This document shows positions 9,780-19,131 of a stretch of DNA of 64,000 nt, piece after piece. Position numbers and translations under genes: made by a program. Origin of the DNA: Bradyrhizobium sp. CSS354 (GTDB lineage Bacteria; Pseudomonadota; Alphaproteobacteria; Rhizobiales; Xanthobacteraceae); assembly GCF_029051725.1 (NCBI RefSeq), contig NZ_JAACFU010000017.1:62001-126000 (forward strand). The letters are read 5' to 3'. Within the stretch, counting starts at the first letter, position 1, and each line of letters begins with the position of its first letter. The notes beneath the pieces are model-generated. The model was not told the DNA's origin, ran no database searches, and worked only from the letters and a program-made list of their open reading frames with translations.

Positions 9780-9850
9780 CAGGTCCAGGCGCGCGCGGAG
9801 TTTGGGGCGGTCTACACCGACGATCCGGGCGGCCCACCTCGTTGCTTAGA
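9780..9850 (+). mobile_element. Short IS5-family transposase fragment
   Basis: The plus-strand translation contains EFGAVYTDDPGGPP, which corresponds to EFGAIYTDDPGRPP in the larger IS5-type transposase remnant near 16.3 kb, followed at once by a stop. Only about 20 codons of the transposase N-terminal domain survive. The fragment abuts the 3' end of the peptidase pseudogene and may mark a past insertion or recombination point. Confidence 0.6.
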
Positions 9851-10239
9851 GTGAGTCTCCCAGTGGGAGCACCCCCTCCGCGTCTTGTCTTGCGGAAGCC
9901 AAGTAGCCGTCCCTGTCATCTTCGAAGTGGACGCCTTCCCTGACGAGTTCCTTTGCCCAATGGTCGTATAGTCGTCATGAGCATCGCCCTGATCATGAGC
10001 GCGCCCCGGAAATTCGATGTCGTACGCGATCGTGCCCGCGACCTCGATCAAAACAAGCGTCCGAATATATTTCTTCTTTCGCTCGGACTCATCGAAATGG
10101 CGAAAACCGCCCGGAGGGGCATCCTGCTCAAATTCCGTCTTGCCACGATCGACACCGAAATCGGAAGACGTTCAAGCAAGCAGCCCATAACCGCATGTCC
10201 CGCTTCGTGATAGGCCGTCTCTATCTTGTTTTCTTTCAT
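9846..10239 (-). pseudogene. M41/FtsH-type zinc peptidase domain protein, frameshifted
   Basis: Three minus-strand frames assemble into one small peptidase-like protein of about 130 residues. It starts MKENKIETAYHEAGHAV, with an HEAGH zinc motif, continues in a second frame with TEFEQDAPPGGFRHFDES and LIEVAGTIAYDIEFPG, and finishes in a third frame with HWAKELVREGVHFEDD to a TAA at 9846. The HEAGH motif followed by a VAG-A helix resembles the M41 peptidase domain found alone in small mobile-element proteins. Two frameshifts make it non-functional unless they are sequence errors. It follows the ImmA/IrrE gene on the same strand. Confidence 0.55.
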
Positions 10240-10411
10240 TTCATGCGACACGGTCGCGTTTCTGCCAGTTGGCCGGCGAGACCATTGTAACCTGCGACCA
10301 TCCTTGAAAACAGCCGGCTCGCGAGCCTGAGCGGCTGTGTTTTGCTGCGCGTCCAGATCCACCAGCCTCCGCTTCCAATCGTTGTTGCGGCGTGGTGACT
10401 CAGGCCAAGAT

Positions 10412-11167
10412 CTACGCGATCGCCTGCCGTGGCAGCGTGAGCACCGTGAGGATCTCGTCGTCCGGCAGAAGGAACGACTGCTCTTCTACCTCGTACCGAT
10501 CGCATCCCTTGAAATCGAACCAGGCATCGGCCGGATTCTTTCGGGGGAAGTTTTGTTCGTCGGCGCCTCGGAGCAGCATGTCGGCGGCGAACGTCTGATC
10601 GTCCAGTGCCCTGACGGGCCGCCACCATTCCGCGATCATCGGTGACGTCTTGTACCAGACGCGATCCCGCCTGTTGTGGCAAACAATGACCATGGGGAAA
10701 TGGTTCAACGCGATCATCTTCACAAGCGTGGTCGTGAGACTGACGTCGAACTCATCGGCCAACTCCCTGGACGCCGCCAAAGTGAGGCGCTTCATCTTCC
10801 GAAGTCGCGGAAGAACCATAAAATTAGGAAGAATCAGATCGGAGGCGAAGTCGTCGGCACGCCGCTCCGGACTGAGCGCGTCATGCCTGAAATTGCAGAC
10901 GTCGTTCTTGCCGCAGAAGAGAACCTTTCCGCGATCGTAGTGCCAATGCCCAAGCTCGTGTCCAAGGGAGAAGCGGCGACGCTGTCGCATGCTGAGGCTA
11001 TTGACCGAGATGACGGCGCGCTTCTTCGATCCCAAGATCGTGGCTTCGCAGTTGTCGATCGGCCTGTAATTGACCACTGCGCCCTGCGTCCAGGCGATGG
11101 CATCGAGGTCGATATCCTTGGGCTCCGCGATCCCGAGCCCAACAAGCAGGCGCTCTGCCGGGGTCAT
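10412..11167 (-). CDS. ImmA/IrrE-family metallo-endopeptidase
   Basis: The protein has the ImmA/IrrE zincin motif HELGHWHYD near residue 70, with the third ligand region in RRADDFASDLILP about 40 residues later. The C-terminal 130 residues include a W-rich strand region (DRVWYKTSPMIAEWW) and probably form a sensor or substrate-binding domain. Family members cleave HTH repressors after a stress or phage signal (ImmA, IrrE, CapP). The ATG at 11167 overlaps the TGA of the preceding gene (ATGA); an alternative ATG lies at 11176. It is the third gene of a coupled trio with a coiled-coil protein and a sigma-like protein, divergent from a CD-NTase, so control of a defence locus is inferred. Confidence 0.85.
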   Translation of the reverse strand: MTPAERLLVGLGIAEPKDIDLDAIAWTQGAVVNYRPIDNCEATILGSKKRAVISVNSLSMRQRRRFSLGHELGHWHYDRGKVLFCGKNDVCNFRHDALSPERRADDFASDLILPNFMVLPRLRKMKRLTLAASRELADEFDVSLTTTLVKMIALNHFPMVIVCHNRRDRVWYKTSPMIAEWWRPVRALDDQTFAADMLLRGADEQNFPRKNPADAWFDFKGCDRYEVEEQSFLLPDDEILTVLTLPRQAIA

Positions 11168-11589
11168 TCTTCCCATTCTACCTTGTCCTCGTTTTCAAGC
11201 GCCTCGAGCTGCGCCAGATCCTTCAACAGGTTTTCCTCATCGCGCTCAGAAAGTTTGCCACCCTTGCGCGCGGCCATCGTTGACTCGGCGACCTCACCGG
11301 ATCGCATCCCATCGAAACGGCGACGCGCTTTCGCAAGGTCGAAGCTCTTGACGTTGTCCTGCTCACGGTATGCCTTCGATTCATCCTGAGCCCGCTCGAA
11401 ACGCATCCGAGCGGCACGCGCCTTCGCCTGCTCCAAAGCGCGGCCGGCGCGGGCCACCGCCTTCTCGAAATCGTCACCCGCTTCCTTGAAGTCTTCGCGC
11501 AGATCGGCTTCCGAGGCTTCCAGTATGCTGTCGTCGATGGCCCGGTCGAGCTTCGACAATTTCTCGCGGTCTGTTGGATCTCTGCTCAT
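11164..11589 (-). CDS. Coiled-coil hypothetical protein between sigma-like and ImmA/IrrE genes
   Basis: A 141-residue highly charged protein with no hydrophobic core. Residues 10-80 are rich in Glu, Lys, Arg and Ala with heptad-like spacing (FEKAVARAGRALEQAKARAA), which predicts a long coiled coil. The C-terminus DLAQLEALENEDKVEWEE is acidic. The start at 11589 overlaps the upstream TGA as ATGA, and its own TGA overlaps the ImmA/IrrE ATG in the same way, so the three genes are co-translated. I do not recognise the family. An adaptor or substrate role for the peptidase is only a guess. Confidence 0.75.
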   Translation of the reverse strand: MSRDPTDREKLSKLDRAIDDSILEASEADLREDFKEAGDDFEKAVARAGRALEQAKARAARMRFERAQDESKAYREQDNVKSFDLAKARRRFDGMRSGEVAESTMAARKGGKLSERDEENLLKDLAQLEALENEDKVEWEE

Positions 11590-12197
11590 CGCCGCCATCC
11601 CTTCGGATACTCCCGACGGGCGATGCGCCGGATTTTCTTGATCACGTAGTCCAGGCGCGCCTGGTCGACGCCAAGGAAATCCCGCAGCGTCTCGCCCCTC
11701 ATGTCATTCTCCCAGCCGAGTAGCACCATGCTCATCTCCTCGTCGGCGCTGTTCAGTGCCGCACAGACCTCCAATGCCCCCCGATCCTGTTCCGCCCGGA
11801 TCGCCGCGTCCTCCGGGCTCGGTCCCGACGCTTTCAATTCGAACTTCGACTTGCGCCCGCCGGTCGTCACGTCCTCGATCGGAACCTGCTGCTGCAGATG
11901 ATCGCGCCGGTGGCCGGCGATGTTCCGCATCGACTGGACCAGGAAGACTATGAACCTGGTGATCCGCGGGCAGCGCTTCTCCTCGAAGAGCGCGGAACAC
12001 ATCGCCTCCTGCAATAGGTCGCCCTCGGCGAAGTCGGTCCCACCAAGGTAACGGCGTTCGACGGCGTCCAGACGAGCGAGGTCGAGCGGTGTCAGCCCGT
12101 CCAGCGCCGACGCCACCTTATCGTATGTGAGGTGCTCGGTCGCGGAGGCCGATACTTCGGGAGGCGGCACGCTGATGTCGTCCATAGCTTCACGCAT
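11586..12197 (-). CDS. RNA polymerase sigma-70-like protein
   Basis: About 203 residues. The centre (LLQEAMCSALFEEKRC, RITRFIVFLVQSMRNIAGHRRD) resembles sigma region 2, with the core-binding helix and the aromatic/basic helix, and the C-terminus (GETLRDFLGVDQARLDYVIKKIRRIARRE) resembles the region 4 helix-turn-helix. This is the layout of ECF-like sigma factors, although the match is weak. ATGs at 12197 and 12185 are both possible; neither has a strong ribosome-binding site. It heads the coupled trio with the coiled-coil protein and the ImmA/IrrE peptidase, and is divergent from the CD-NTase, with only about 130 bases between them. It may direct transcription of the defence gene; this is inference. 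Confidence 0.65.
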   Translation of the reverse strand: MREAMDDISVPPPEVSASATEHLTYDKVASALDGLTPLDLARLDAVERRYLGGTDFAEGDLLQEAMCSALFEEKRCPRITRFIVFLVQSMRNIAGHRRDHLQQQVPIEDVTTGGRKSKFELKASGPSPEDAAIRAEQDRGALEVCAALNSADEEMSMVLLGWENDMRGETLRDFLGVDQARLDYVIKKIRRIARREYPKGWRR

Positions 12198-12327
12198 CCT
12201 ATGCCGGCCAAAAATCTCTTTCGGACAAAAAAATCGAGTCCGAACGCGCAGCTGGCCGGCATGCAGGTGTAGAGGCGACCGGTTTCGATGGGAACCGGGG
12301 GCAACCATTCGAACCGGTGATGCAACA

Positions 12328-13050
12328 ATGAATTACATAACAGAACGGGCGCAGCTGCGCCAATCGCAGCTGGCGGACCTCATCGAGGAGGCCTGCCAGC
12401 ATCTCGAGCCGTCGTCCTATCAGCGCGCGGTCGCGCAGCAGCGCTATGAAGGCGTCGGCGACTGGCTCTCCCAGTACGACGACCGCTGCTGCTGGCCGAA
12501 AACGCCATCCGGCTTCAGGGCTCCGTGGCGATCGGCTCGACGGTCAAGCCGATTGGCATCGCCGAGTGCGACGTCGATCTGGTGGCGCACGTGCCGGATA
12601 TCGACACCGCCATCTCGCCCGCGATGCTTAAGGCGCGCATTGGGGACCGTCTTCGGGCGAACGGCCACTACGCCACCCTGCTGCTGGAGATGCCCCGCTG
12701 CTGGCGGCTCAACTATGCCGACGAATTCCACCTGGACATCACCCACAGCATCCCCAACCCCGGCTGTACGCTCGGTGGCGAACTCGTCCCCGACAAGACA
12801 TTGAAGTCCTGGAAGGCATCCAATCCCATGGGGTACCGCGCGAAGTTCGAGCGCCGTGCCAAGCTGCGTGCCCGCATCCGCTCCGCCTTCGGATGGACCC
12901 TCGCCAGCACCATCGCGAAGGACTCGGTAGAGCCCTATCCCGAGCAAATGAAGCTGAAGGGCCTCTTGCGCCGGACCGTGCAGATCGCAAAGCGCCATCG
13001 TGATCTCGAATTTATCGGCGACACCGACGGCCTGGCGCCGCTGTCGATCA
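12328..13050 (+). pseudogene. CBASS CD-NTase (cGAS/DncV-like nucleotidyltransferase), frameshifted and truncated
   Basis: From the ATG at 12328 the protein reads MNYITERAQLRQSQLADL to WLSQYDD, then needs a -1 shift near 12485 (one C appears to be missing) to continue LLAENAIRLQGSVAIGS. The second part has the nucleotidyltransferase signature: the GS motif in GSVAIGSTVKP, the two metal-binding acids in ECDVDLVAHV and a third acid in EFHLDITHS. It then runs to HRDLEFIGDTDGLAPLS and stops matching near 13050, where an IS5-type fragment on the other strand begins. CD-NTases make cyclic oligonucleotides that activate effectors during phage infection (CBASS). No effector remains here, so the system is probably dead. 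Confidence 0.78.
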
Positions 13051-13236
13051 TTGTCTGCGCTCCAACACGATCCCACCGAGCAAGTAGGCGTTGCCGCCGA
13101 GTTTGCGCTCTATGTCGCGGATGATGCGGCCGAGATAGGTCTTGAGTTTCTTCGAGGCCCGGTTGGCGCGCTTGAACTGTTTGGCGTGGGCGTAGCGCTG
13201 GTGCTTGGCCGATTTTGCAAGCTTCTGGGCAGTCAA
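13050..13236 (-). mobile_element. IS5-family transposase fragment interrupting the CD-NTase
   Basis: The minus-strand translation contains HQRYAHAKQFKRANRASKK and YLGRIIRDIERKLGG, which parallels HQRYAHAKQFKRANRALKT in the larger IS5 remnant near 15.8 kb. About 60 residues from the middle of the transposase survive. One edge coincides with the loss of CD-NTase homology near 13050; the other is not sharply defined. Roughly 330 bases from here to the TlpA-like gene hold nothing else I recognise. Confidence 0.7.
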
Positions 13237-13569
13237 AGCCAGAAAGCTTGCAATCTCAAAGCCAATGTGGCCCGGAAAATCGATTCTTGATCAACCGCTT
13301 GGATGGTTCTTCACGAACGACTAACTAGACCCCAGCAAAGACGGGCCGCAGGGCGTCGCATCGCTCGTTGTGGGCTAGGCCTTCCTTGTGACGTGCGTGT
13401 TGCAATCGCCCTGAATGATTCTGCTGGTCGCGAGCACTTCGGAGGCGCTTACATAGCCCGATCGTGCATTTCCGATTAACATCTCTCATCATGTCTCCTC
13501 CTGCGACTGCACTTTGGGAGCCCCAGGAGACTTTTCCTGCGCAATCGAACAAGACCCGCTGCAACAAAC

Positions 13570-14634
13570 CTACTCGCCCCTGTAGGTGGCCAAGGTTTGG
13601 AGCAGCCGCGGCATATAATACTGTTTTGTATCTTCCGGCACGATTTCCGAATCGTCTAGCCATGTCATTGCCCGCTCGATCAGCTCGATCGCGCGTTGCT
13701 TGTCACCACTCTCGTAGTAATACTGAGCGACCACTCTATAAGAAGTAAGGGTGGGGCCGCCGCTGTCTTGCACTGAATTGAGGATATGTTCCGACACCTC
13801 CCTGCCGATCGCAAAGCGCTCGGCACGCGGAAGGTGGGCCTTATCGTTCTCCGGATCAAAGAGTTGCTCCATCACGGCAATCAGCCCACGCACAGCGTCT
13901 GACCGTTTCTCAATCGCATCTCGAACCAGTTGGCGCAAGACCTGGAACCCGGTCGCCGTGTCGCGCATTTGAAGCAACAGACCCGCCTGAATCTCGCGGA
14001 AGTGTCGATCGTCCGGCATCATGGCAATGCCCTCTTCGGCCGCTGAGAGCGCTGCCGGCCAATCCTTTGCTTCCATCGCCGATCGAATCGTCCGCTGGAT
14101 TGAGGATACGCGCACTAGGTGTTGGTCTTCCGCAATCCGTTTCGCATCAGCGGCTTTAGCGTCATCGCTGCTACGCCAAGTTCCGTTGATAATTTTCGGC
14201 AAGACGTGGTCGATGTCGATCGGATCACCGATAAAGGCAATGTGGCCGTCGCGGTCGACGACGAACGATCTCGGAATCCCAAGAGAAGAGCTGGCTTCCA
14301 TCCAAAGCTTGTTCATTGCGCCGGTACTGTCGAACCCGATTCGATAGTTCAGATTTGAGAACTTTTCGGTCAACCATGCGTCCAACTTGGCGCGAGCCTC
14401 ATCCGCCGTTGGTGCTTTTTCATAGGCTGCGACTCCGACGACCTCAAGCCCCTCGTCTTTGTATTTTGCTTGCTGCTCTATCAGATGGGGCATCGCCTCC
14501 ACACATGCGTCGCACCAAGTTGCCCAAAATTCGACGATGTACACTTTCCCTGGCTCGAAGTTCGTGAGGCGCTCGCCACGCAGCCAGTTCTCGACTTTGA
14601 GCGAAGGAGCCGCGGACTCGATGCATAGCGCCAT
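13570..14634 (-). CDS. TlpA/redoxin-like thioredoxin-fold protein with C-terminal helical repeats
   Basis: The first 150 residues form a thioredoxin-fold domain of the TlpA/AhpC-TSA type: GKVYIVEFWATWCDACVEAM places the CxxC pair at about residues 41-44, and SSLGIPRSFVVDRDGHIAFIG carries the cis-Pro loop. The remaining 200 residues are helical (AMEAKDWPAALSAAEEGI and similar), suggesting TPR-like repeats. There is no signal peptide, so it should be cytoplasmic, unlike classical TlpA. The ATG at 14634 has GGAG 7 bases upstream; a TTG at 14646 is the alternative. It stands alone between IS remnants. Disulphide reductase activity is likely from family; the partner is unknown. Confidence 0.8.
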   Translation of the reverse strand: MALCIESAAPSLKVENWLRGERLTNFEPGKVYIVEFWATWCDACVEAMPHLIEQQAKYKDEGLEVVGVAAYEKAPTADEARAKLDAWLTEKFSNLNYRIGFDSTGAMNKLWMEASSSLGIPRSFVVDRDGHIAFIGDPIDIDHVLPKIINGTWRSSDDAKAADAKRIAEDQHLVRVSSIQRTIRSAMEAKDWPAALSAAEEGIAMMPDDRHFREIQAGLLLQMRDTATGFQVLRQLVRDAIEKRSDAVRGLIAVMEQLFDPENDKAHLPRAERFAIGREVSEHILNSVQDSGGPTLTSYRVVAQYYYESGDKQRAIELIERAMTWLDDSEIVPEDTKQYYMPRLLQTLATYRGE

Positions 14635-15099
14635 GATTGTCTCCAAAGTGACCTGTTGCGCGACCTTGTCGCTTCACCCGAATAGCAATCACCTGCCACG
14701 CTGTCCACGCGCGCTAAGCTACATGACAAAGATTTGAGAAACATCCACACGCCCAGTAGGTCCCTGTATGAAACCTGACAAGCGTTGCGTCGACGTCAGA
14801 TTTCGGGCACGCATCGCGACCTTCGTGCCGTCAGAAGATCGTCTTGCGAATGCGCATTGCGAGCCGCGCTGCGCCAGTAGGAGGTACGCGAGAAGCCGGA
14901 TGGTGCCCGCTGACCGACAAGTGACATGCGCCCTCTTTCCAAGCTGGCGAGGAACAAGTCGATCGGCGAGGCGCAGTAATTGAATCAGCCGTTGAATCGC
15001 GCCCAAACCCAGTCCTTTGTCTCAAAGGTGGAGATGCAATACGATTTAGAATCACTCAGTCGATTTTGTTGACGATTGCGACGAACTCATCGAGCAGGC
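14635..15099. other. Non-coding stretch between TlpA-like gene and IS remnants
   Basis: No supported gene on either strand. Short frames are Arg-rich and lack ribosome-binding sites. It should contain the promoter of the minus-strand thioredoxin-fold gene, but no clear elements were seen. Confidence 0.35.
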
Positions 15100-15318
15100 T
15101 GCGCATTTCGCTGATGGTGAGCGGCAATTTCAGGCGATCGTGAGCAACTGTCTCGCGCGATGGTGAGCAGCGGCTTTGACCGACATGGTGATTGGCTCAG
15201 GGGTTTGAGTTGGCGTCAAGAGTTTGATTGCGGGCGTTCTGCTTTCGCATGCTTTCTCCTCAGAGTTGCAGACGGTGAGCGTTATGAACGAGGCGGTCCA
15301 GGATAGCGTCGCCGAGGG
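15100..15318 (-). mobile_element. IS21-family end with the last codons of istB
   Basis: The minus strand from about 15315 to the TGA at 15260-15262 reads LGDAILDRLVHNAHRLQL and a stop, which is the typical C-terminal end of the IstB helper ATPase. Beyond it, towards 15100, lie related copies of GGTGAGCGGC, GTGAGCAACTG and GGTGAGCAGCGG, resembling the repeated terminal binding sites of IS21 elements. The rest of the element is missing; its place is taken directly by an IS5-family transposase remnant at about 15318. Confidence 0.6.
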
Positions 15319-15320
15319 GG

Positions 15321-16386
15321 CACCCCTCGCTTTTGGCCGGAGACGAAGACGCTGAACTTGTGATCAGGCGGCGCGTTGTGGCCGCGGTATCCCTTGTCGG
15401 CGAGGATGCGCGCGGTCGTGCTGCCGACCAGCGCCTCCATGTCCAGAATCACGGTTGCCAGTGTGTGACCGTCATAGGGGTGCCGGGCAGCGCCTTGACG
15501 TGGGTGACGAACTGGCCGCCCTTGCAGTGCTTGAGGGTGGTGGCAACGCTGACCTTGACGCCGAACTCGTAGGGCCGATGGGCCTTGCCTTTGCCGATGC
15601 ATTCGACTTCCGGCGCATGCAGGGAATAGACCTTCGGCCCGCGTTGACGTTGCTGCTGCTAGCGCACGCGGCGTGCCAGCATCAGCAACGTGGTGAACGT
15701 CGCTTCGAGCCCGCCATTGCCCTCGATCTCGCGGCCGATATCGCGGATCACGCGACCGAGATAGGTCCGTAGCGTCTTGAGCGCCCGGTTGGCGCGCTTG
15801 AACTGCTTGGCGTGGGCATAGCGCTGATGCTGGATCAGGGCGAACTTGCCCACCCGCGATAGGATTGACGCAAGCTCACCCCATGGCGCAGCGCCAGCCG
15901 CACCAGCTTCTCGCGCGCCCGGTTCAGAAGCTTGGCATCATTGGGGAACGTCACGTTCTTGGGCTGCACCGTGGTGTCGACAATCACCCGTGATAGCTCG
16001 GATGGCTTGATGGCCTTGGTCCTGGTGGTAACCGACAGGCTCTCCTGCAGCAACGCTTGCAGCCGCGCCTCGCCCATCCGGTTGCGGCAGCGCGTCAGCG
16101 TCGAACGATCAAACACTAGCCGATGCTGGAAGAACTCCTCGCCGCAGAACTATTGGTAATAGGGGTTCTCGACCCACCGCTCGCACAGCACCTCGTCGGA
16201 GAGGCCGTAGGTGTGCTTGAGGATCGAAAGCCCCGCCATCAATCGCGTCGGCAATGGTGGGCGGCCCGGATCATCGGTGTAGATCGCCCCAAACTCCCGC
16301 TCCAGGAACTCCCAATCCACCGTGCGCCCCAGCGCCACCAGCGGATGCTTCAGGTCGATGATCTGATCGAGCCGAGAGCGGAACAT
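15321..16386 (-). pseudogene. IS5-family transposase, broken by several frameshifts and C-terminally truncated
   Basis: Four minus-strand frames follow each other in the correct order. They are MFRSRLDQIIDLKHPLVAL to WVENPYYQ (from 16386), then MFDRSTLTRCRNRMGEARL, then GKFALIQHQRYAHAKQF, then VKALPGNPYDGHTLAT-like sequence and ILADKGYRGHNAP. The catalytic Asp of DDE transposases would be in RVIVDTTVQPKNV. The last 80 or so residues with the DDE glutamate are missing; the sequence runs into an IS21 end near 15318. At least three frameshifts make it inactive. The same family left fragments at 9.8 and 13.1 kb. Confidence 0.75.
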
Positions 16387-16451
16387 CCTCCTCTCCCGTC
16401 TCCCGCCGTTCCGGTGCCCGGATCTGGTCATCTGGTCCCCCGCCAAAAACA

Positions 16452-16851
16452 TCCAAAGGCGAGTGAATCACAGATCAAATTTGCAAGGAATTTGGAGGGT
16501 TCTGTGAGGTCGCGCTCACGCGAGGGCGCGGCAGGCGCTTGTGACGCGACCTCATTGAAGCCGGATTGAACGAAGGCGCGGGCGGGTATGCGTGGTTTTG
16601 CAGCTATGGGGATTGTTGGAGATCGCAAGGCCCGGTCTGCCGGCTCGGCACGTGAGGCAGAGCTGCGAGATGTGTGCATCGGGGAAGAGTTGAGATCAGG
16701 CGCGCTTTGTCGGAGATCGCGACAGGCGTTTTGCTGCATCGGACGGCTGTTGTCGCGCCGTGTGGCAGCACGGATTCGACAGCGTCCGCGATGATCGAGA
16801 CGCTGGGAGCGGAATGACGAATGGCGATCGTTGTGCACGGCATGACTTGGC
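16452..16851. other. Region between IS5 and IS91 remnants
   Basis: No gene recognised. It lies directly downstream of the IS91 transposase stop, so part of it is probably the IS91 terminal sequence; no clear terminal repeat was identified. Confidence 0.35.
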
Positions 16852-18010
16852 TCACGATGTATCGCACCGGAACGGAGGACTGGAGCGGTTGAAGTTGCGT
16901 CGAAAGCGCTCGACGATGCGCATGACGCCACCACACTCAGGACAGGCGGGAGCCTTGGGCCACGTCAAAGCGTCCGACTCCGCTGGCGACGGCTCGCCAT
17001 CGTTTGGCGCTGTCCGCTCACGATCGAGAAGTTCGCGGCAAAGGGCGGTTTGGCAGCGCGATGGCTGTTGGCCATGAAGCCGAAGTGGCGGATGCGATGG
17101 AAGCCATCGGGCAGCGTGTGAAGAAGGAAGCGGCGGATGAACTCGTCGGCCTTGAGCTTCATGATCTTTGTCGTGCCGTTCTGGCGGTAGTCCTTCCAGG
17201 TAAAGGCGACGTGATCCTGGTCGAGGGCTACGAGCCGGCTGTTGGCTATTGCAACGCGATGGGAATAGTGGCCGAGATCCAGCACCTGCGCGGCGCCGCC
17301 GAACGGCCGTTTGGCGTAGACGACCCAGCTGATGCGCCGCATGGCGACGAGGTGAGCTGTGAAGGCAGCAGGCTCGGCCAGGGATGCGAGATCGCCGAAG
17401 AAGTTCAGGGGGCCGGCGTCGAAGGCAGCGGTCAGACGTTCGAGGAACAGGCGTCTGAACAGCCGGGCGAGCGGCTTGACGGCCAGGAAGAAGTTTGGTC
17501 GGCTGGCGATCAAGCGCGGCGCGCTATCGGGCGAGAGGCCGCCGCCCGGCACGACGCAGTGGACGTGGGGATGGTGCGTCAGCGCCTGCCCCCAGCGGCG
17601 GCTTTGAACAGGATCGCATAAACGATGGCCTTGTTCTGAAAGGCGGCGATCGGAGCCGGCAGTGTGAAGACGACGTGGAAATAGGGAACCGGCAGCAGGT
17701 CGGCTTCTCCCGCGGCGAGCCACGCGGCCCGGGCTGGCCCCTGACACTTCGGACAGTGCCGGTTGCGACAGGAATTATAGGCGACGCGTGTCGTGCCGCA
17801 GTCGTCGCAAGCCTCCATGTGGCCGCCGAGCGCCTCGGTCCGGCACGCCACGATTGCGCTCATCACGCGCCGCTCGACCCGACCGAGATGACCGGCATGT
17901 ACACGGCGATAGGTGTCGCCATGCCGGCGCAGAATATCAGCAATCTCGATGGCGGGCCTGTTGGCGCGGCTGTCGGGGCGGATCATCACCCGCATCCCGC
18001 CGCGGATCAT
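16852..18010 (-). pseudogene. IS91-family transposase with internal deletion and frameshift
   Basis: The N-terminal part (from about 18010) contains the Cys zinc-binding cluster CDDCGTTRVAYNSCRNRHCPKC and then PVPYFHVVFTLPAPI, the signature of IS91 rolling-circle transposases. After LFKAAA the frame breaks and resumes in another frame at WGQALTHHPHVHCVVPGGG, the HUH motif region; the segment usually lying between them is absent, so a small deletion is likely. The frame breaks again near 16970, and the C-terminal CPECGGVMRIVERF ending RCDTS is read in a third frame to the TGA at 16852. The element has landed inside an IS110-type gene. Confidence 0.8.
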
Positions 18011-18076
18011 CCAGGTGGCGTCACCTCCAGCGACAGGCGATCGAGCGGGCTCTGCGTCGCCCGGCCCGTATCGGTG

Positions 18077-18797
18077 GCGACCTGCGTGTACCGTGCTGAT
18101 GTACGAGAGAGCAACGATCACGCCAACGCCAGGGGCACTCATGAGGCGCTTGGCGATCGGATCGGCGGTCGCTCGGCGGCACAGTGCACTATCGAATACA
18201 CCGATTTGCTCCTGCAGTGTGCTCAAGGCAATCAGCATTGGTTCGACAATCGTCAGCAGGACGGGCTTGTCCTGGATTGCAGAGCGAACGATCCGGATGA
18301 AGCGCCGCTGACTTCCGATCTTGAGGATCAAGCCAAAGGTTTTCAGCAGTCCGCGGACAGTATTCTTGATCTTCAAGGGCGTGCTAAACGAGCTGTGCGC
18401 GGGCGCTGATCATTGCGCGGATCGCGTAGGTATCCATGCTTTTGACCAGCACTTGCCGATACCAGCCGACGCGAACCACTTGGGCGATCCCATGCGCGTC
18501 GTTAGCATCGGTTTTGTTGATCTGGAGCGACAGCGCTGCCTTGGCATGGCGCGCGTCGATGCAAATAATGGGCACTCGACGCTTCTTCAGCTCGTGGAAG
18601 AGCCAGACGGAAAGCATGCCGGTCTCGAGGCCAACGCGCAGAGCATTTGGCGCATGCTTGCAGACAAGCCGCTCAATCTCGTCGGGGGTCGATGCGCAAC
18701 ATCCGCGCCAGAGCGTTCTACCAGCTTCGTCGACAACACAAGCTTTGGTTTCTTCAAGCGACACATCGAGGCCGACATATTGCGCAATCGGCTGCAT
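18077..18797 (-). pseudogene. IS110-family transposase, frameshifted and cut by IS91
   Basis: The N-terminal half (18797 to 18384) begins MQPIAQYVGLDVSLEETKAC, with the DEDD-type catalytic acids of IS110 RuvC-like transposases, and has KTDANDAHGIAQVVR. After ISARAQLV a one-base shift near 18383 is needed to continue IKNTVRGLLKTFGLI and then MSAPGVGVIVALSYIS, the C-terminal serine-containing region. Homology stops at about 18077, where the IS91 remnant begins, so IS91 inserted in or recombined with this copy. Inactive. Confidence 0.8.
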
Positions 18798-19131
18798 TGC
18801 ATTGCTCCTTGTATAGGGAACGGAATCAGTGTGCAGAGGCTAGCAATAAGCGTGCTCCGCGATTACCCCATGTCCCGACCACCCTTCGCGCAGCTGCCGC
18901 GCGCAGGGGCGGTCAAGGCTGGCCGCAGTTTGCGGCCACCGCAAGGCTCGGCCTTGACCGGCCCGAGCACGGCGGCATCCTCGATCGGATCGGGCCTGGA
19001 AATAAACAATGACTCACCGGCCCAGTGTCCCGGGGGGATGGGAACTAGCCCGAACGGCGATTGTTATTGTCGTGCGCGGGTGACCTCGTGGCGAAGAGCG
19101 GCGCGTCGGCTGCAAGCGTCGCCGGGCAGCC
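18798..19131. other. IS110-flanking non-coding stretch
   Basis: This lies between two IS110-type remnants. It contains repeated GGCCG-rich text (AAGGCTGGCCGCAGTTTGCGGCC and a related reverse-complement stretch) that could form hairpins, as IS110 non-coding ends often do. No gene recognised. Confidence 0.35.
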
